A stretch of DNA of 64,000 nt, from NCBI GenBank assembly GCA_905331475.1, contig CAJNYU010001248.1, forward strand, positions 46,527-110,526. The letters run 5' to 3'. Shown here piece after piece: positions 11,723 to 24,796 of the stretch (positions within the stretch are counted from its first letter, which is position 1; each line of letters begins with the position of its first letter). The notes beneath the pieces were generated by a model, which saw only the letters and a program-made list of their open reading frames with translations, searched no databases and was not told the DNA's origin. This DNA is from Rotaria socialis. Lineage: Eukaryota > Rotifera > Eurotatoria > Philodinida > Philodinidae. The position numbers and the translations under genes were made by a program.

Positions 11723-14436
11723 CAAGGGGGGAAAAGCTGACTCTGTGATTCCACTGATTCGATGTGATTCTGTTGATTCCATCGGCTCTGGAATCACTAC
11801 GAATACCAATGTATTTCTCGATCGTGATGTCGTAACATCAATAGTAACATTATAGAATCATTACAGAGATGAATTCTGACGACTCACGATCATTCCATTC
11901 AGTAGGGAAATCAGTTCACATATGATCGTAAGAATCATTGAGTCGAGTACAAGAGACATAATCTGTATATTGCTGAATCTCAGTCAAAAGCGTATCAGTT
12001 CTCATTTCACAACAACAAAACAGTACAACGGAACGATATCTAACCGACCAATGAGCCATTGAGGTTCGTTCCATTGTTTTCTCATGACCACTCAAAGGAT
12101 TACAGATCGCAAGTGAGCTTTGCCGCCCGATAATGATGTCAAAATGTTAGGTTTGGTTTGAATCAACATTAAGCCATAAAAAAATTGGATTACTGTTGCT
12201 TCTCGCGTTTTCGTTATTTTCCAGCCTGATTATCACTGTTGCTTTGATTTCGAAACCGGAGCTCATAGTTAATATATACAGTTTATGAAACTTCGATGGT
12301 ATGGAGAGAGGAGTCTTCAAACATCAAGAAGTGAATGATCGTAACGAGAGTAAGCTCCAAAAATGTATAAGGCAGTCTGAGCGCTCAAGTAGCTGACTTT
12401 AGTTTTCATTTTTCTTTCTGTATCAAACACAAAAGAGAGCCTCTTTGTGTATATTAGCACCAATCTTTCTTAAAAAGTTGAGAACCACACGATATTCTAT
12501 AGATTTCGTTCGGACATCATTATTTGTGACTAAGTAACATATAATCATTGAGTGTCAACAGAACGCAAAAAAAGATAGTTTATAATCAGTTGGATTAAAA
12601 GCAACATCCATTGCTCATTTTAGTAGTTATAAAAGAGTGCCCTTTACGCCTATCATAGGCTCTTGTAGAAAAAGAAGTTGTCGATTCTTCGTGATTCACA
12701 ATTTCTTACTGTCTAGCTGTACTTCGTCTGGCACCAATTGAGTTCTTTGAGACGCTACTAAAATGTACGTTTTTCAGAACCCAAAAGAATTCGATGGCAT
12801 TGTAATTAATGAGTTTTGAAAATCTATAGATAGGACCCGATTGGCTCTGATTGCTAAATTAGAAAATTCACTGCAGCATCGCGTTTTCAAGGAATCGCAA
12901 AACAAAGTCAAATTTTGGCTAATTTTTTATTCGAAATAATGACGTCGAAAGCATTAATCTACGTAAAATATGAAACAAGAGACATCGCGTAGGTCGAAAA
13001 TTTTCTCATTTCCTCCTGATCAAAGGCGACAGAAATTTCCAATTGTAAGAGTTTTGGTGCCAGTTACATCGAAGAATATTGATATCTTAATTGGCTATAG
13101 AATATGAGCGGTCACTTTGTCTTACTGTACTAAGCAAAGATAGATGAATCCGTTGTCTTTCTTCTTTCATATAAAGGAAATTAAAGAAAAATGATCTCCC
13201 CTATTTTAGAGTAGTTTTTAACGTGCCAATCAGATTCATGTCGCTGCTTCCAGCAGTCAGTCAAGTTTTCTAGGTGTTCTAACTTGGAAGCGTCGAAGGA
13301 TCGTCCAGGGTTTAATCAGTCGAAAGCTGCTTGGGGACTTGATTATGTACCAGAAAATTGTTAGATAATCTGGTTGATATGGTAAAAGCTGTCCGAAAAT
13401 TTATCGTTTTAGTCTCTTGAGAAATGAAAATGTGGAATTCCGAAGCTCTAGTTGCTGTTTACTTGAGATAAAATATTAAAGAGCTTCAAATAACTGAACA
13501 GATAAATCCTCCAAAATGGTTACAACTTTTTATAGCTGACACGCATGCCCATATATTTAATCATGTGGGAAATGTGTTCATGTATTGCTATTATCCAAGC
13601 AATTTATTAGATTCATTTCGTGTTGTTAGGCTGAAAACGTTTTTTCTATTGTGAACTGCATCACATCTTCACTTCATCAATTCCTTTCTTCCAATGATAA
13701 TATGCGGCAGACGTTATATGAAGTGTAAATATCGTTTTATTCTTTTAATCATTTTGAGTACCATATTAACTTGCTATATACATTGATTTGATCATTTAGG
13801 AAAAGTCTGACACACACTATTACTTGTTTTGACAAATAATGAGATATAAGCTGAGTTTTTTCTAAATTTGGAATTCAACTATTTCATAATTTTACATGGT
13901 GCTCCTCGTATTCTTACTCGATTAAATGAATAATGGCTTCGATCTACTGAATGACATCTACAATAACACCATTTCGTTATGCATTGAATACCGAAACTTG
14001 CCATATTTAGACTACGTAGTGAGTGTGTACAGAGTTTGAGAATAATATAACCTTCGCTATTGTTTATGCGCCTTTTCGCTATACTATAGAAATTTAGCCA
14101 ATAATCTTTGATGTTGTTCTCTCTTTCTCACTCGCCATTGTTAGAACGAAGAGCAAGCTGCGAAACCTCGATTTAAACCGACAAACGTGTATATGTTCTT
14201 CTAAAGTATACAGGGGTTTAATAAAAACCTGCTTGTTTGCTGTAAAATGGCGAAATTAATTCTACTACTCGGTAAAAAACTGCCAAAAAAAAACTACTTA
14301 ACTGCTTCTAACCAATGAAATGTATTCGATCAAGCATGATAAGAAGCCGAGACATGTATTTCTTAGGTGTTTCATTCCATAGGATTCTGAGTGATTCCGA
14401 TGATTCTATCGCCATAGAATCAGCTTTTCTCCCTTG
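11723..14436. mobile_element. Decayed hAT-like DNA transposon (2.7 kb) with TIRs and TSD
   Basis: The left end begins CAAGGGGGGAAAAGCTGA. The right end, read from the other strand, begins CAAGGGAGAAAAGCTGA and continues with the same ATTCT-rich composition, so the ends are terminal inverted repeats. The flanks gttggttg (11715-11722) and gttggttc (14437-14444) form an 8-bp target-site duplication with one mismatch, the size used by hAT elements. The interior has no open frame longer than about 60 codons and no recognisable transposase, so it is non-autonomous or heavily decayed. Confidence 0.6.
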
Positions 14437-14444
14437 GTTGGTTC

Positions 14445-15876
14445 TTGATTAGTATCGACTAATAAAATAAGAAAAATAGAAATTAAACTAATATTATTTT
14501 TCGAGCGTAAATAATTGTAGCATTAATACTTTTTCCATTCTGCACTTCTAATTTCCTGTCTTTTATTTTTTTTTACATCAAATATAATCGTATATTAAAG
14601 CCAACTCCCACATTTAATGCTTATCTTTCAATTTTCTACGGGAGATAACATGTAGTACATTACTTTTTTGATTACGGTAACCCTTTGAATATCATTAACT
14701 ATTTTTTTTATGGCGAATAGTCATACTATTCATTTCGTTTCGCCTTCTCTAGAACGACGATGTTGAATAGAAATCTTATTGTTGTGACATTAAAAATCGG
14801 AAAGATCTTATAAAAATTCTATTCAAGCAATTTACTCGCAATATACTTTATTCCTCAGAGTAAACATATTATTCAAATTAATTTAATCAATTCTGTCAAA
14901 AAAAGCCTCGGACACCTTTATGAGTCAGCCTTTATTAATCTTGCATAAAAGAGTGTGAGAGAGAGAGAGACAAAAAAAAGGCCATGAAATGATCAGATTT
15001 TAGTTTCTAAATCAGTTATGTTTATATTAACTGATGTGACATCTCATTCATCATTACTGTTTTCAATCGTAAGAAAAATTTCTGTTCAATACGTAATCAT
15101 AGATTACAAATGATAGAAATTGGCATACTACCGGAGAAAAGAAAGATATAATATAACGGAGAAGAAGAAAAAGAAGAATAATCGTACTGTTTTCTTTGAT
15201 TTCTCTTTTCTTCAATCTTACATCCTATCAATATAATCTGAAATCGAGCAAACGAACAAACGTAGGCGAGCGATGGTTTAATGTCTCAGTGTCACATAAG
15301 AAAAAGAGAAAAAGGAAATCTCGCTACGTTGACCTCCATAGACTAAAATCATCATATTCCACTGTGAACAATCGATCAGGCACATAAGGATGTAATTATA
15401 TGGTTATTTACTAGTTAATGTGTAGACCCGTGTGATGTGTCGATTTGTTCTGTTTCTCGAGATTGACAACAATCAAATTGGTTGTTTCTAAGAAAAGAAA
15501 ATTCTGTTCAGCGTCATATATATATATCAGAACAACAAAGAGGTAAGGAAACGGTGGCGTCTTATCTAGTTTGCACCTCGCTTTTTTTTATATCGCGCAC
15601 GGCGAAATACAGCCGAACTTGTTTTTCTTTAAAAACAAAAACCTGTGAAGTATCCAATGAAATATTCAGTTCATTACGGACATATTTTCTTTTTAGTATT
15701 ATTATCATTTATCTAATCAATAGATGAAAAGATTCGCCCACTTTTCTACTAGCTCTTCCACTATTTGTCCATTAATCGTCATCAATTTTCCACTTCTAAT
15801 GTTATTTTTACCATATGTAAACTATTTGTTCAATTAATCTATCTATTCATTTTTCTAAAAACAAATTTCAAACGAA

Positions 15877-15919
<43 letters not shown>

Positions 15920-16170
15920 GAAAACAAAACTCATTTGTTAATAGATTCATATCCGATTTATAGAGAAATATAGAAAAATATAATTGTTTATCTTTCCGGC
16001 AATGAACCTATCGAATCGTTATAAAAACGAGTTACTCTATGAACATTTTCTACTCATATATCATTATCATTCATTCACAGTGCAAAGACATATATACTGT
16101 TTTTTTTTTATCTCTAGTGAATTTTCTTTCTTAATATGACGATTGATTAATATGACTTTCTTTTATTTCA
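14445..16170. other. Intergenic; simple repeats and probable 5' leader
   Basis: AT-rich and stop-dense. A (CA)n tract lies at about 15880-15910 and is followed by (TA)n. A tttatttcag splice acceptor near 16161-16170 suggests that a 5' UTR intron of the following peptide gene ends here. Confidence 0.45.
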
Positions 16171-16219
16171 GTTCCTAATATTAATTTGTCATCGTCATTT
16201 TTATTTTATTATAATTAAT

Positions 16220-16561
16220 ATGCAGACAAAATTCATTCTTATCGTTGGTCTTCTAGCCATCCTGTTCGTCTTTCATTGTAACACTGTTGAATCTGCAGTA
16301 CATTTAGATAGTGATGAACAATTGGATGATTCAAGCTTAGAAGACTCGTATGAATTAGATAAACGTCTCACTTCGGCTAAATTTGCCAGTGGTCTTGGCA
16401 AACGATTAACATCAGCGAAATTCGCTAGCGGTCTCGGCAAACGTTTAGTATCAGCGAAATTTGCCAGCGGTCTTGGAAAGCGTTTAACATCAGCAAAATT
16501 TGCATCTGGTTTGGGTAAACGATTAGCATCAGCGAAATTTGCATCGGGATTGGGCAAATAG
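16220..16561 (+). CDS. Neuropeptide precursor with five amidated SAKFASGL peptides
   Basis: 113 residues. The signal peptide covers about 1-25 (hydrophobic core ILIVGLLAILFVF). An acidic spacer follows (DSDEQLDDSSLEDSYELD), then KR and five back-to-back copies of L(T/V/A)SAKFASGLGK separated by R, the last copy ending at the stop. Each copy ends in Gly before a basic pair, the signal for C-terminal amidation, so the predicted products are LTSAKFASGL-amide (three copies) and the LVS and LAS variants (one each). The precursor would pass through the secretory pathway and be cut by prohormone convertase at KR. C-terminal SGL-amide recalls lophotrochozoan buccalin-type peptides, but the rest does not match and I assign no family. 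Copies differ at silent sites, so the repeat is maintained by selection rather than recent. AATAAA occurs near 16723. Confidence 0.85.
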   Translation: MQTKFILIVGLLAILFVFHCNTVESAVHLDSDEQLDDSSLEDSYELDKRLTSAKFASGLGKRLTSAKFASGLGKRLVSAKFASGLGKRLTSAKFASGLGKRLASAKFASGLGK

Positions 16562-17070
16562 AATTTCAAAAAAGAAAATCAAAAACATATTATTTTTTTG
16601 CCCTGTAATTATGAACAAACTATGGAACCATTTTTTTCCTCGAAGTAAAAGAAAACTAGAAATAGTTTTAATGACTGTTGTTTAGTTTTGTGTAATTCAT
16701 CATGCATAGGAACGGATATATCTAATAAAGGATGGTTATATGAAAGACCCATTTACTCGTGTGTTCATCGTTTTGCTTTTTTTTCATGTTCAAAACTAAT
16801 TGATAGATTCAATGGCTGAATGAATCGATGACAAGAGATATTAAAATTTTCACTGGCTCATTTTGAATTCAACGACGAGGTCATCGTCTCTCATTCATCC
16901 TACGTTCAGTATCTTCTTCGTCTTCGATTTTTTGTATTTCAATGTATCCTTTGATTGGTCTCTGTTAGAACTCATTGAGCCGTAACGGTGATAGTAATTG
17001 TGTGAGAATATACACAACACTTTTCATTATCGATTGTCGTTGACACATACGTCTACTAGATCAAATAGAA

Positions 17071-18230
17071 ATGTCCTATCGTTATGTCTACCCCAATGGA
17101 GGAGTTGCCAATGTTGGTTACGGTGCTGATCCAACATTGATGCCAGCTGGTTATCAAAATATGTACAATAATGTTCGACGATCCTATTCACCGGAATCGT
17201 TTTCATCGGATAGTGAAAGTAGTGACGATTATGAATATCGAGGTCGAATGATTTCACGTGAAACACGACACCCACAAGATGTAGTTCGTGCACGAACACC
17301 ACCTCCGATTATAAAACGTGTTGTAGAACGTGCTCCAACACCTGAACCTACTATCATGGAACGAGTAAGTCTGAAATAAAGAAGAAGAGAAAAACAAGCA
17401 AATCAACCAAAAGAATAAATATTTCTTCGTTCTTATTTTTTTTATTCCATTATTTATCTTATTCTAGGTTATTATTCGACCACAAGCTCAAGAAATTGTT
17501 GAACGTGTTATTGAACAACCTCGTACACCGCCACCACGTATTATTCAAAAAGAAATGCAAGAAGAAGCACCACCACCAATCGTGCGAACACGGTAAGATC
17601 GAAAAAACTTCGAAAATAAAATCTACACACATATCTATCGATCTATTGATTAGTGTGATTAAAGTTGATCGTCCAATGCATAGTGGTTATAGTCAACCAG
17701 GTTCACCATACAATCATCAATATAATGGATTAACATCAGGTTCGAATGGTTTTTCTGGTAATGGTTATCGAGCTCAATCTGTTGCTGGTTCGGTTGGGCG
17801 GCCAGCTGCCTATAATAATACGGTTGGTAATGGTAGAAGTTTTTCATCATCATCAAGTTTTGAATATATGTCTGCCGAACCCATGCCATCCGCTGTACCA
17901 TCGTCAACAATGATGTTTATGCCTGCATTACAACAAACACAACCTTTAGGTGTTATGCAACATCCACAACAACAAATGATGTATCGACCATTTCAAATGC
18001 AATCATCGATTCCACCTTTACCATCGACTTATATGCCTCAAAATTATAGATATTCTCCTGCACCTCATCCTGGCATGTCTTTCAGTTATCGTCCAATGAT
18101 GCAACAAGGCCGAATGCTGCCAACTCGCATGCCGATGATGGCAACAACAAATGCATTTGGCATGCCAACAAGTAACTATTCAAATCAGCCCAATTTCTTT
18201 AATCCAAAGATTCAACAATTAGTTTATTAA
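17071..18230 (+). CDS. Pro-rich protein with charged Val/Arg/Glu-Pro repeats
   Basis: Three exons: 17071-17364, 17468-17592, 17654-18230; 331 residues; both introns have GT-AG ends and matching phase. Residues about 1-75 are Tyr/Ser-rich with a Ser/Asp patch. Residues about 75-145 carry repeated motifs of the type RTPPPIIKRVVERAPTPEP and IVERVIEQPRTPPPRII, alternating charged and Val/Ile residues with proline. The rest is low-complexity Ser/Asn/Met/Gln/Pro. Such ERV/EVI-Pro motifs recall alveolin-type and other cortical cytoskeleton proteins, but this is composition, not proven homology. There is no signal peptide or membrane segment. The protein is probably cytoplasmic and intrinsically disordered. 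Confidence 0.7.
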
Positions 18231-18829
18231 ATAAAGCATATTATTTGACATGAACTTTTTAAAAAAAAGTCAGATAAAATGACTATGCATTTCATTTTTC
18301 ATTTCATTCAATGTATTGTTATCATTATTCGTTTGCTGTTTGTAGAAGAATATTTATATTTAAAATTAGATTTTGTTTCACATAAAAAGAATTGTTGTTC
18401 TTTTTAGTTTCAATAAAAACAAACACGATTGTTTAAAGAACATATTTATAATTCTATAACTATATATTCTATTTTCGAAATCTATACGCATATTTGTATG
18501 ACTTTCTTTTTTTTCATTAACACTTGAAATAATAACTAGGTTTGATTCCGTCGTCTATAGATGTCGCTTTATGTAAAATTAAATTGTAAAATTGAATATT
18601 TTCTCAAAGTTTTCAATTACTTATTTCCAAAAATCGAATTGAATTTCATTTTCTTTAATTTTTTTTGTCTCTGCCTCATTATTTAGTTCAATATGAGTGT
18701 ATTGTTCACCGAAACAATATGGTCGGCAATCGACAACTAAAATTCTTTGTTTTGTCTGGTTTATTCTCTATACATTCGAACACTTGTCTGATCTCGTCTT
18801 TTGAATAAATATAATATATAAAAATAAAT
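18231..18829. other. Intergenic spacer upstream of 14-3-3
   Basis: AT-rich spacer between two genes on the same strand. An AATAAA at about 18412 may end the upstream transcript. Nothing else was recognised. Confidence 0.45.
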
Positions 18830-19848
18830 ATGCCTGCCACACGTGATGATGACGTTTATCAAGCTAAATTAGCCGAACAAGCAGAACGTTATGAAGGTAG
18901 TTTTCCAAAGAACTTTCGAATTTCGATTCTATATATATATATATATATTTTTCTTTTTGACTAATAGAAATGGTTGAATCCATGAAACGAGTAGCTAAAA
19001 TGGATCAAGAATTAACGGTTGAAGAACGTAATTTACTTTCTGTTGCTTATAAAAATTTAATAGGCGCACGACGAGCATCATGGAGAATTATTTCGAATAT
19101 CGAAAGTAAAGAAGAAAGTAAAGCAGGAAATAGTAAAACTGCATTCACCAAAAAATATCGCTCTCAGGTTTGTTTTTCTTTTATGTTCATGATATGTAAA
19201 CAATGGACTTTCTTTAGGTTGAAAAAGAACTACGTGATATATGTCAAGATATTCTTGATTTACTCGATAAACATCTTTTACCAAATGCTGCATCAGGTGA
19301 AAGTAAAGTTTTTTATTTGAAAATGAAAGGTGATTATCATCGATACAAAGCTGAATTTGCCACACAAGAAGATCGTAAAGAAGCTGCTGAAAGTTCTCTT
19401 ATTGCCTATACAAAAGCCAATGACATTGCTCAAAATGAATTGCCACCAACACATCCAATTCGACTCGGTTTAGCATTGAATTTCTCGGTATTTTATTATG
19501 AAATTCTCAATACACCAGAACGTGCTTGCCGATTAGCTAAACAAGTAAAATATTTTCTTTTTCGTGAAATTTTTCTTTTAATTCAATGTTATTTTTAAGG
19601 CTTTCGATGATGCAATTGCCGAATTGGATACACTCAATGAAGATACATACAAAGGTATGAATTGACGCGAGAAAAAAAAACTGTTTTTCTCTCCGATTGT
19701 TTTGTATTTTCATTTGTTGTTGTTTATAGACTCAACATTGATTATGCAACTCTTACGTGACAATCTCACATTATGGACAACCGATATGCCTGGTGATAAT
19801 GACAATGCCCAGAATGAAGTACAAGATGTCGATGATGATCAAAAGTGA
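18830..19848 (+). CDS. YWHAE: 14-3-3 protein, epsilon-type
   Basis: Five exons: 18830-18896, 18968-19167, 19218-19544, 19600-19654, 19730-19848; 255 residues, normal for the family. Both family signatures are intact: [10 protein letters not shown] near residue 45 and [21 protein letters not shown] near the C-terminus. The groove residues of the phosphopeptide pocket are present (SRR-type basic patch as [26 protein letters not shown]). The N-terminus ([20 protein letters not shown]) and the long acidic tail resemble metazoan 14-3-3 epsilon more than zeta. 14-3-3 dimers bind phospho-Ser/Thr partners in the cytoplasm and regulate signalling, cell cycle and protein location. All introns are 49-75 bp with consensus ends, which made this gene a good guide to local splicing. 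Confidence 0.97.
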
Positions 19849-22800
19849 ATGAGTTTGATGTTTAAAAAACACAACAAAAAAATTATTCTTTTTTTTTCTC
19901 TTTCGTCTCAATCTCTCACGTTTTCTTTTTTTTTCCATTTATTATAAAAACTACAAAACCTTTTTTTTTTGTGTGCGTGTATTCAAATGAGAATCTCTTT
20001 CTATTATTGTAAAACGATGAGTGTGAGAATGATGATTATTTAATTTGAAACAAACAATTGACGACGAGTAGATATGACTAGTCAGGAAATCTTCTCGTCT
20101 GATTTCTTTTTGTTTTTCTTTGACACATACACAAAACACCCACATTCCTAATTTATCTTTCAATTGACAAATCTTTTATGCGATTATGTACACTTCTTGC
20201 ACGTCAAAAAAAAAACTTTTCGTTTGTTTTCTTTTTGTTTGTCTTCATGTACTCCTATATATTATAAATAAACAAGTGTGTCTATGTTACCACCAATGCT
20301 GCTTTTTCAGTTATCACATTCAGCTTCTTTTTTTTCTTCTATTGAATAAAACACCAAAAAAAAAAGAACATACAGATGTCGAATTGGTTAAGCAGAGTGC
20401 TGTCGCAATCTCAGCGGAGTTCAACTGTGAAAAATGCAGCAAAGCTGCTCTTGCTGATCACAAGAGACGCGAGTTCTTTTTTGTAATCATGAATTCATTT
20501 GTTTTACCTCGAGGCCTTCGTCGTCGAAACTGATTCGTAGCGATTGATCAAAGCTGGTGACATACCGGAAGTAGTCAAAATATTTTGAGAAAGAAGAACG
20601 GCTTTGATTATAACCACGCTTGTATTAATCTAACGGCGTGTCGAATTAAATTGCATAGAGGAAGTCTACAAACGTATCCAATTACCTATTAGTTCTCTCT
20701 TCGTATAAATTTCATCGCAGAATGAGAACAAATATATTTTCTTGCCCGTCGTTTGGTATGCAAGACAAAGTGATTTTCTTATCATTATTGTACACGGTCA
20801 ATAGGAGGGAAAATAATACAGTCAGGTGTTCAAGATAGATTTTTTAATAATTCGATTCCTCTAATGATTAGAATATTTACTTACGTAAAAGATATGACAT
20901 CTTTGAATTGTATCTAGTTTGAACTAAAAATCGTTAGTTTCTATTTGGTATTTCGTGAGAATCATTTTATACATCGATCAAAGTTACTCTACGATTTCAG
21001 TTTGCTTATTTATAAACGTCAGCAAACCATAATAAATTCTCCGAGCGATTCATTCTTGTTCATCTATCATAATTGAACATGATTTAGACGTAATATAAGA
21101 AAAAAATACTCTAGGTTGTCTTTCACATAATCCAATAAGTCAAAGTTAATAAAACCTTGATTTCATTCAAGCAACAAAAAGGAAGCTCTTTAGCATAAAC
21201 CCTGTAAGACAATGTAGTTATCCTTGCTAAATACAAGGGCATTCAAGAGTTTCATATTCTATTTATGGTTAAATAGAAATCTATATTAGGAAAAAGAAAA
21301 GCACTTATTCGATGAAGAAAACTTATGAGTTATCGTTATAGAGAAACCAAAAGCTAATTTCTATCATTCAATTTCAAGTGAAGTATCTTCTTGCATAAAC
21401 TCAAGCTCACTTTTCTTGTCAATGGCTGCTATTAGCACATCATGTTTCTTTTATATCAACTAGCAGACATTCTCTTTTGATGCAATTCTCGGATTCTATA
21501 GAGAAAAAACTACGGAAACTTCATCAAGAAAAAGATAATTAATCACCAATAGGATTCTTTGACTATAAGATTTCATATTTCGCTATTTTCTATTCAACTA
21601 ATTAGAGAATATCTTTTTTTGAAAATTTCAAATTTATTGACCTGTAAAAAGTCACTTTCTATCAGTCGAGTGAACCGATTGTTATCTCGTTCAAGTCAAA
21701 GAAGCGTATAGGCGATTTAGATCGACACAATGGTATGTTAGCTTTCTATTGATCATCTTTTTTCTCTATCCTTGAAAGATGATTATTCTCTCTCATTTCC
21801 AATATTCATCATATCAAATAACTGCATATGTTTGACTATATGCTAACATTATACTAACTTAAAATTGTTAATATGAACGAACAGAAAATGAATATAACAG
21901 ATGTAAAATTGTTCACGAGACCAAAAACGCAGTCGGCATTCACATGAATATAAGTCTGTCTATTTAGTCATCGTTATTGTCTTTCAGTGACATTTTGTCT
22001 GGTTTGTACACGACTGCAGGCATCCTACGCTTGGCTGCTATCATCATAACCGACCTCCCGCTATTATTAACATCGGAAGCGCTATGCGTCTTAAATGTTA
22101 GACGATTACATATGTGTATATGTCGAAACAAACGGTGTTATAAATAATTATAGCAATTATGATAGACGTTCATATATATATCGATTAAAAAAAAAGAAAG
22201 CCGCATTGTCAAATCAATGTAATAATAAAAACATTAAAATAATCGTTTGAAGTCCGCTTTGAGAAAGTTGAGTCAAGCGTAGAAAAATCGATTTATCAAT
22301 TACATGATTAAAACAAAAGAGAGAATAAAATAGGTTAGGGTTATTATTCGTGAAAAAAAACAACAACAACTTTGTCTAGGATAAGTAAATATTAGTTCTC
22401 ATGTATGTCGTGAGAAGAAAAACTCATCAAATGCTAATAGATTTCGAAATTAATCCATCTTTGTAAATGTTGCATGCTATGTCTCGACGATGAGATGGGA
22501 CTCAATTGATTACAAACTTTAATGATCTATCAGCACGTTAGGCCAGGAGTTCTACTGTGTCACATGTGCTCTTGAAATATTTGATAAGGGAGAAAAAAAA
22601 TAAAAGATTATATATATATATATGCCACTCGAGCATCGATGATTGAACAGCACAGTAGGGCAGCCATAAGAAAAGAGAGATGAGAGAGAACGGAAGGAGA
22701 AGGAGAAAGAGAAAGAGACGTTGTTAAAAAAATCATCTTCCTTTGTATGTCAGTCATTCTATCAGGATACAATAGTAATATGAATATACATATATTATAA

Positions 22801-24796
22801 AGTAAGCTCATGTATGTCTTGTATATATATATTTACATTTTAATAGTAAATACACATGCGATCGTCTTTGCACGATTGATTTGATGATGTGACTAGAAAG
22901 TAAGGTTCAACGGATGAAAATTATGACCATATGTGTCCAATGCCTTTTTTTTCTTTTGCTGTCAAAATAATTATCAGAATTAAGACAAAAGGTATTATTA
23001 ATAATAGATATAGATTGTTGCTTTTTTTTTCTTCTGTCGCGTTTTTTAGCGGATCAAATTAATAGGAAAAGAAAGAGGTCAAGTGGAATATGATAGTGAA
23101 TAGGTTTGAACAGGTGGACTCATTAAATTATTTGTGTTATGTTTAGCGCGAAGAAAGGCGATGAAGTGTTTCGTCTAATTCAAAATAGATCGTTTCTCTA
23201 TTCTTTCTAGTGACATTTGAATGTAATAGACGAGTGTCTTGTTATTCTATGACTGTATTCATACAGCGCTAAATGTAAGTAAGTTGATTTAAAAAATGAA
23301 CACAATCATCTGTTATTGCTCTTTTGTTTTATTTATCTCTAGCAAAAATTGACATTTTTGATGGCGTAGAAATTCGAAGAAGAACTAAGATTGCTACAAA
23401 TGCTAAACTTTTTTCTTTAATAGTATAGAATATGTGTAGCGCAGAGTGTTACCATACGTGTTTTCTTTTTTTTGTCACATTAAGTCATTTTAAAATTCAG
23501 ACTGGCTGTCCGTTTGATTGAGATGCGTGCGTACGCGGACTGCATCGTTTGTTTATACATTGACACACGTCGTTCATAAGTGCAGCCTTACAAAAGTTAG
23601 CGACAGTCTCTCTATTTGCCCCTGCCTACGTATAATTGAAAAGTTTCGATTTAATTCATTTTTCTCAATTGCTGTGAACGAGCCTTTTACATTAAGAGTA
23701 AATGTGAATGGTCATTTAATGACATCGGGTAAGTTGACATATACATACAGTATATCAGTATGAAAAAAAAACAATGAGGTCAAGCAGATGTTTAAGTCGG
23801 AAATTGTCGTTGTTATATATTTTTTTTCCTATTCGGCTCTAGAACGAATAATTATTGTTTGAGTGTCAAAAAAGTATAATCATAACTTCAAAAGAATGAA
23901 CAGATCTTCTAAGATTAATCATGAGCACAGCTGTCGTCACGCTTTATACTTACATCCGAAATTGAGTTAAATACATATACACGTTTCTTCTCTCTCTCTT
24001 TTGTTTTTTAATATTTTCTTCCTATGCCTAACACGAAGAAAACTATTCAAGAGGGAATTATCGTCGTCTCACTTCATTTGTCTGTTTGCTCATTTTCATG
24101 TCTTGTGTTGATGTTTCTATGTTAATTATTACATAGATACATGTTTATTGACAGCAAGTTTGCTTCTATTATCGTAGGCTCCGATGAAATACCATCCGTT
24201 CACAATCACAAGCCTCATTTATACCGCCTCGTAGAGATGATACGAGAATAAAACGATGTCAGTCTTTCTCGAATTAGAAGTCACTAACTGCTTCTGCCAT
24301 TAGGCAGAGCAGCGAACAGATTGATCTTTGAACATCCGACTCATATCTCCAACCTGGATCGGATTGTATTGATAAGAGAGGGAGAGAAAAACAGAGCAAT
24401 ACACTGTTAATCAAGGTCAGTTGTTGCTTCTCTCTTTTCCTTTCTATCAATTAGTATGTTTAGTTTAAGTATGCATGATGCAACCTAACACCATTGACAA
24501 GGTGCTTTCCTCTGCTTCTACTTTTGGTCTTTTTAATTGTCGACATAGCATAACAACATTACTATTTTAGATATATTAATAAAAATCTTTTCATCATCAT
24601 CATCTTTTCTTTTCTTACGTAAGGCTATTTGAATTAATTTATATTGCTATTGTGTTTATATATAGACGACATAGAAACATGCAGCGTTTGTAATTACGTT
24701 ACTATAGAGAAGAACGCATAGCTAGCACTTCTATTGTCCAAACGCACGCAAAGGCTAGCTCTATGTTTGTCTATAGAATTTCAGTTTTTATTTCAG
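19849..24796. other. Long intergenic stretch, no gene recognised
   Basis: About 4.9 kb of AT-rich DNA with stops in all frames. A short frame at 20376-20486 begins right after a tacag acceptor-like site but ends after 36 codons and matches nothing I know. An (AT)n tract lies at about 22608-22622 and purine-rich runs at 22670-22720. The last bases, tttatttcag directly before the ATG at 24797, are a splice acceptor, so an upstream non-coding exon of the LRR gene should lie somewhere in this stretch. Confidence 0.5.

Noticed and set aside
16273-16569. Minus-strand repeat frame opposite the peptide precursor
   Set aside because: Shadow of the repeated peptide units; no signal peptide and no start context.
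20376-20486. Short frame MSNWLSRVLSQSQRSS... after an acceptor-like site
   Set aside because: Only 36 codons, no family recognised and no second exon found; cannot be supported.
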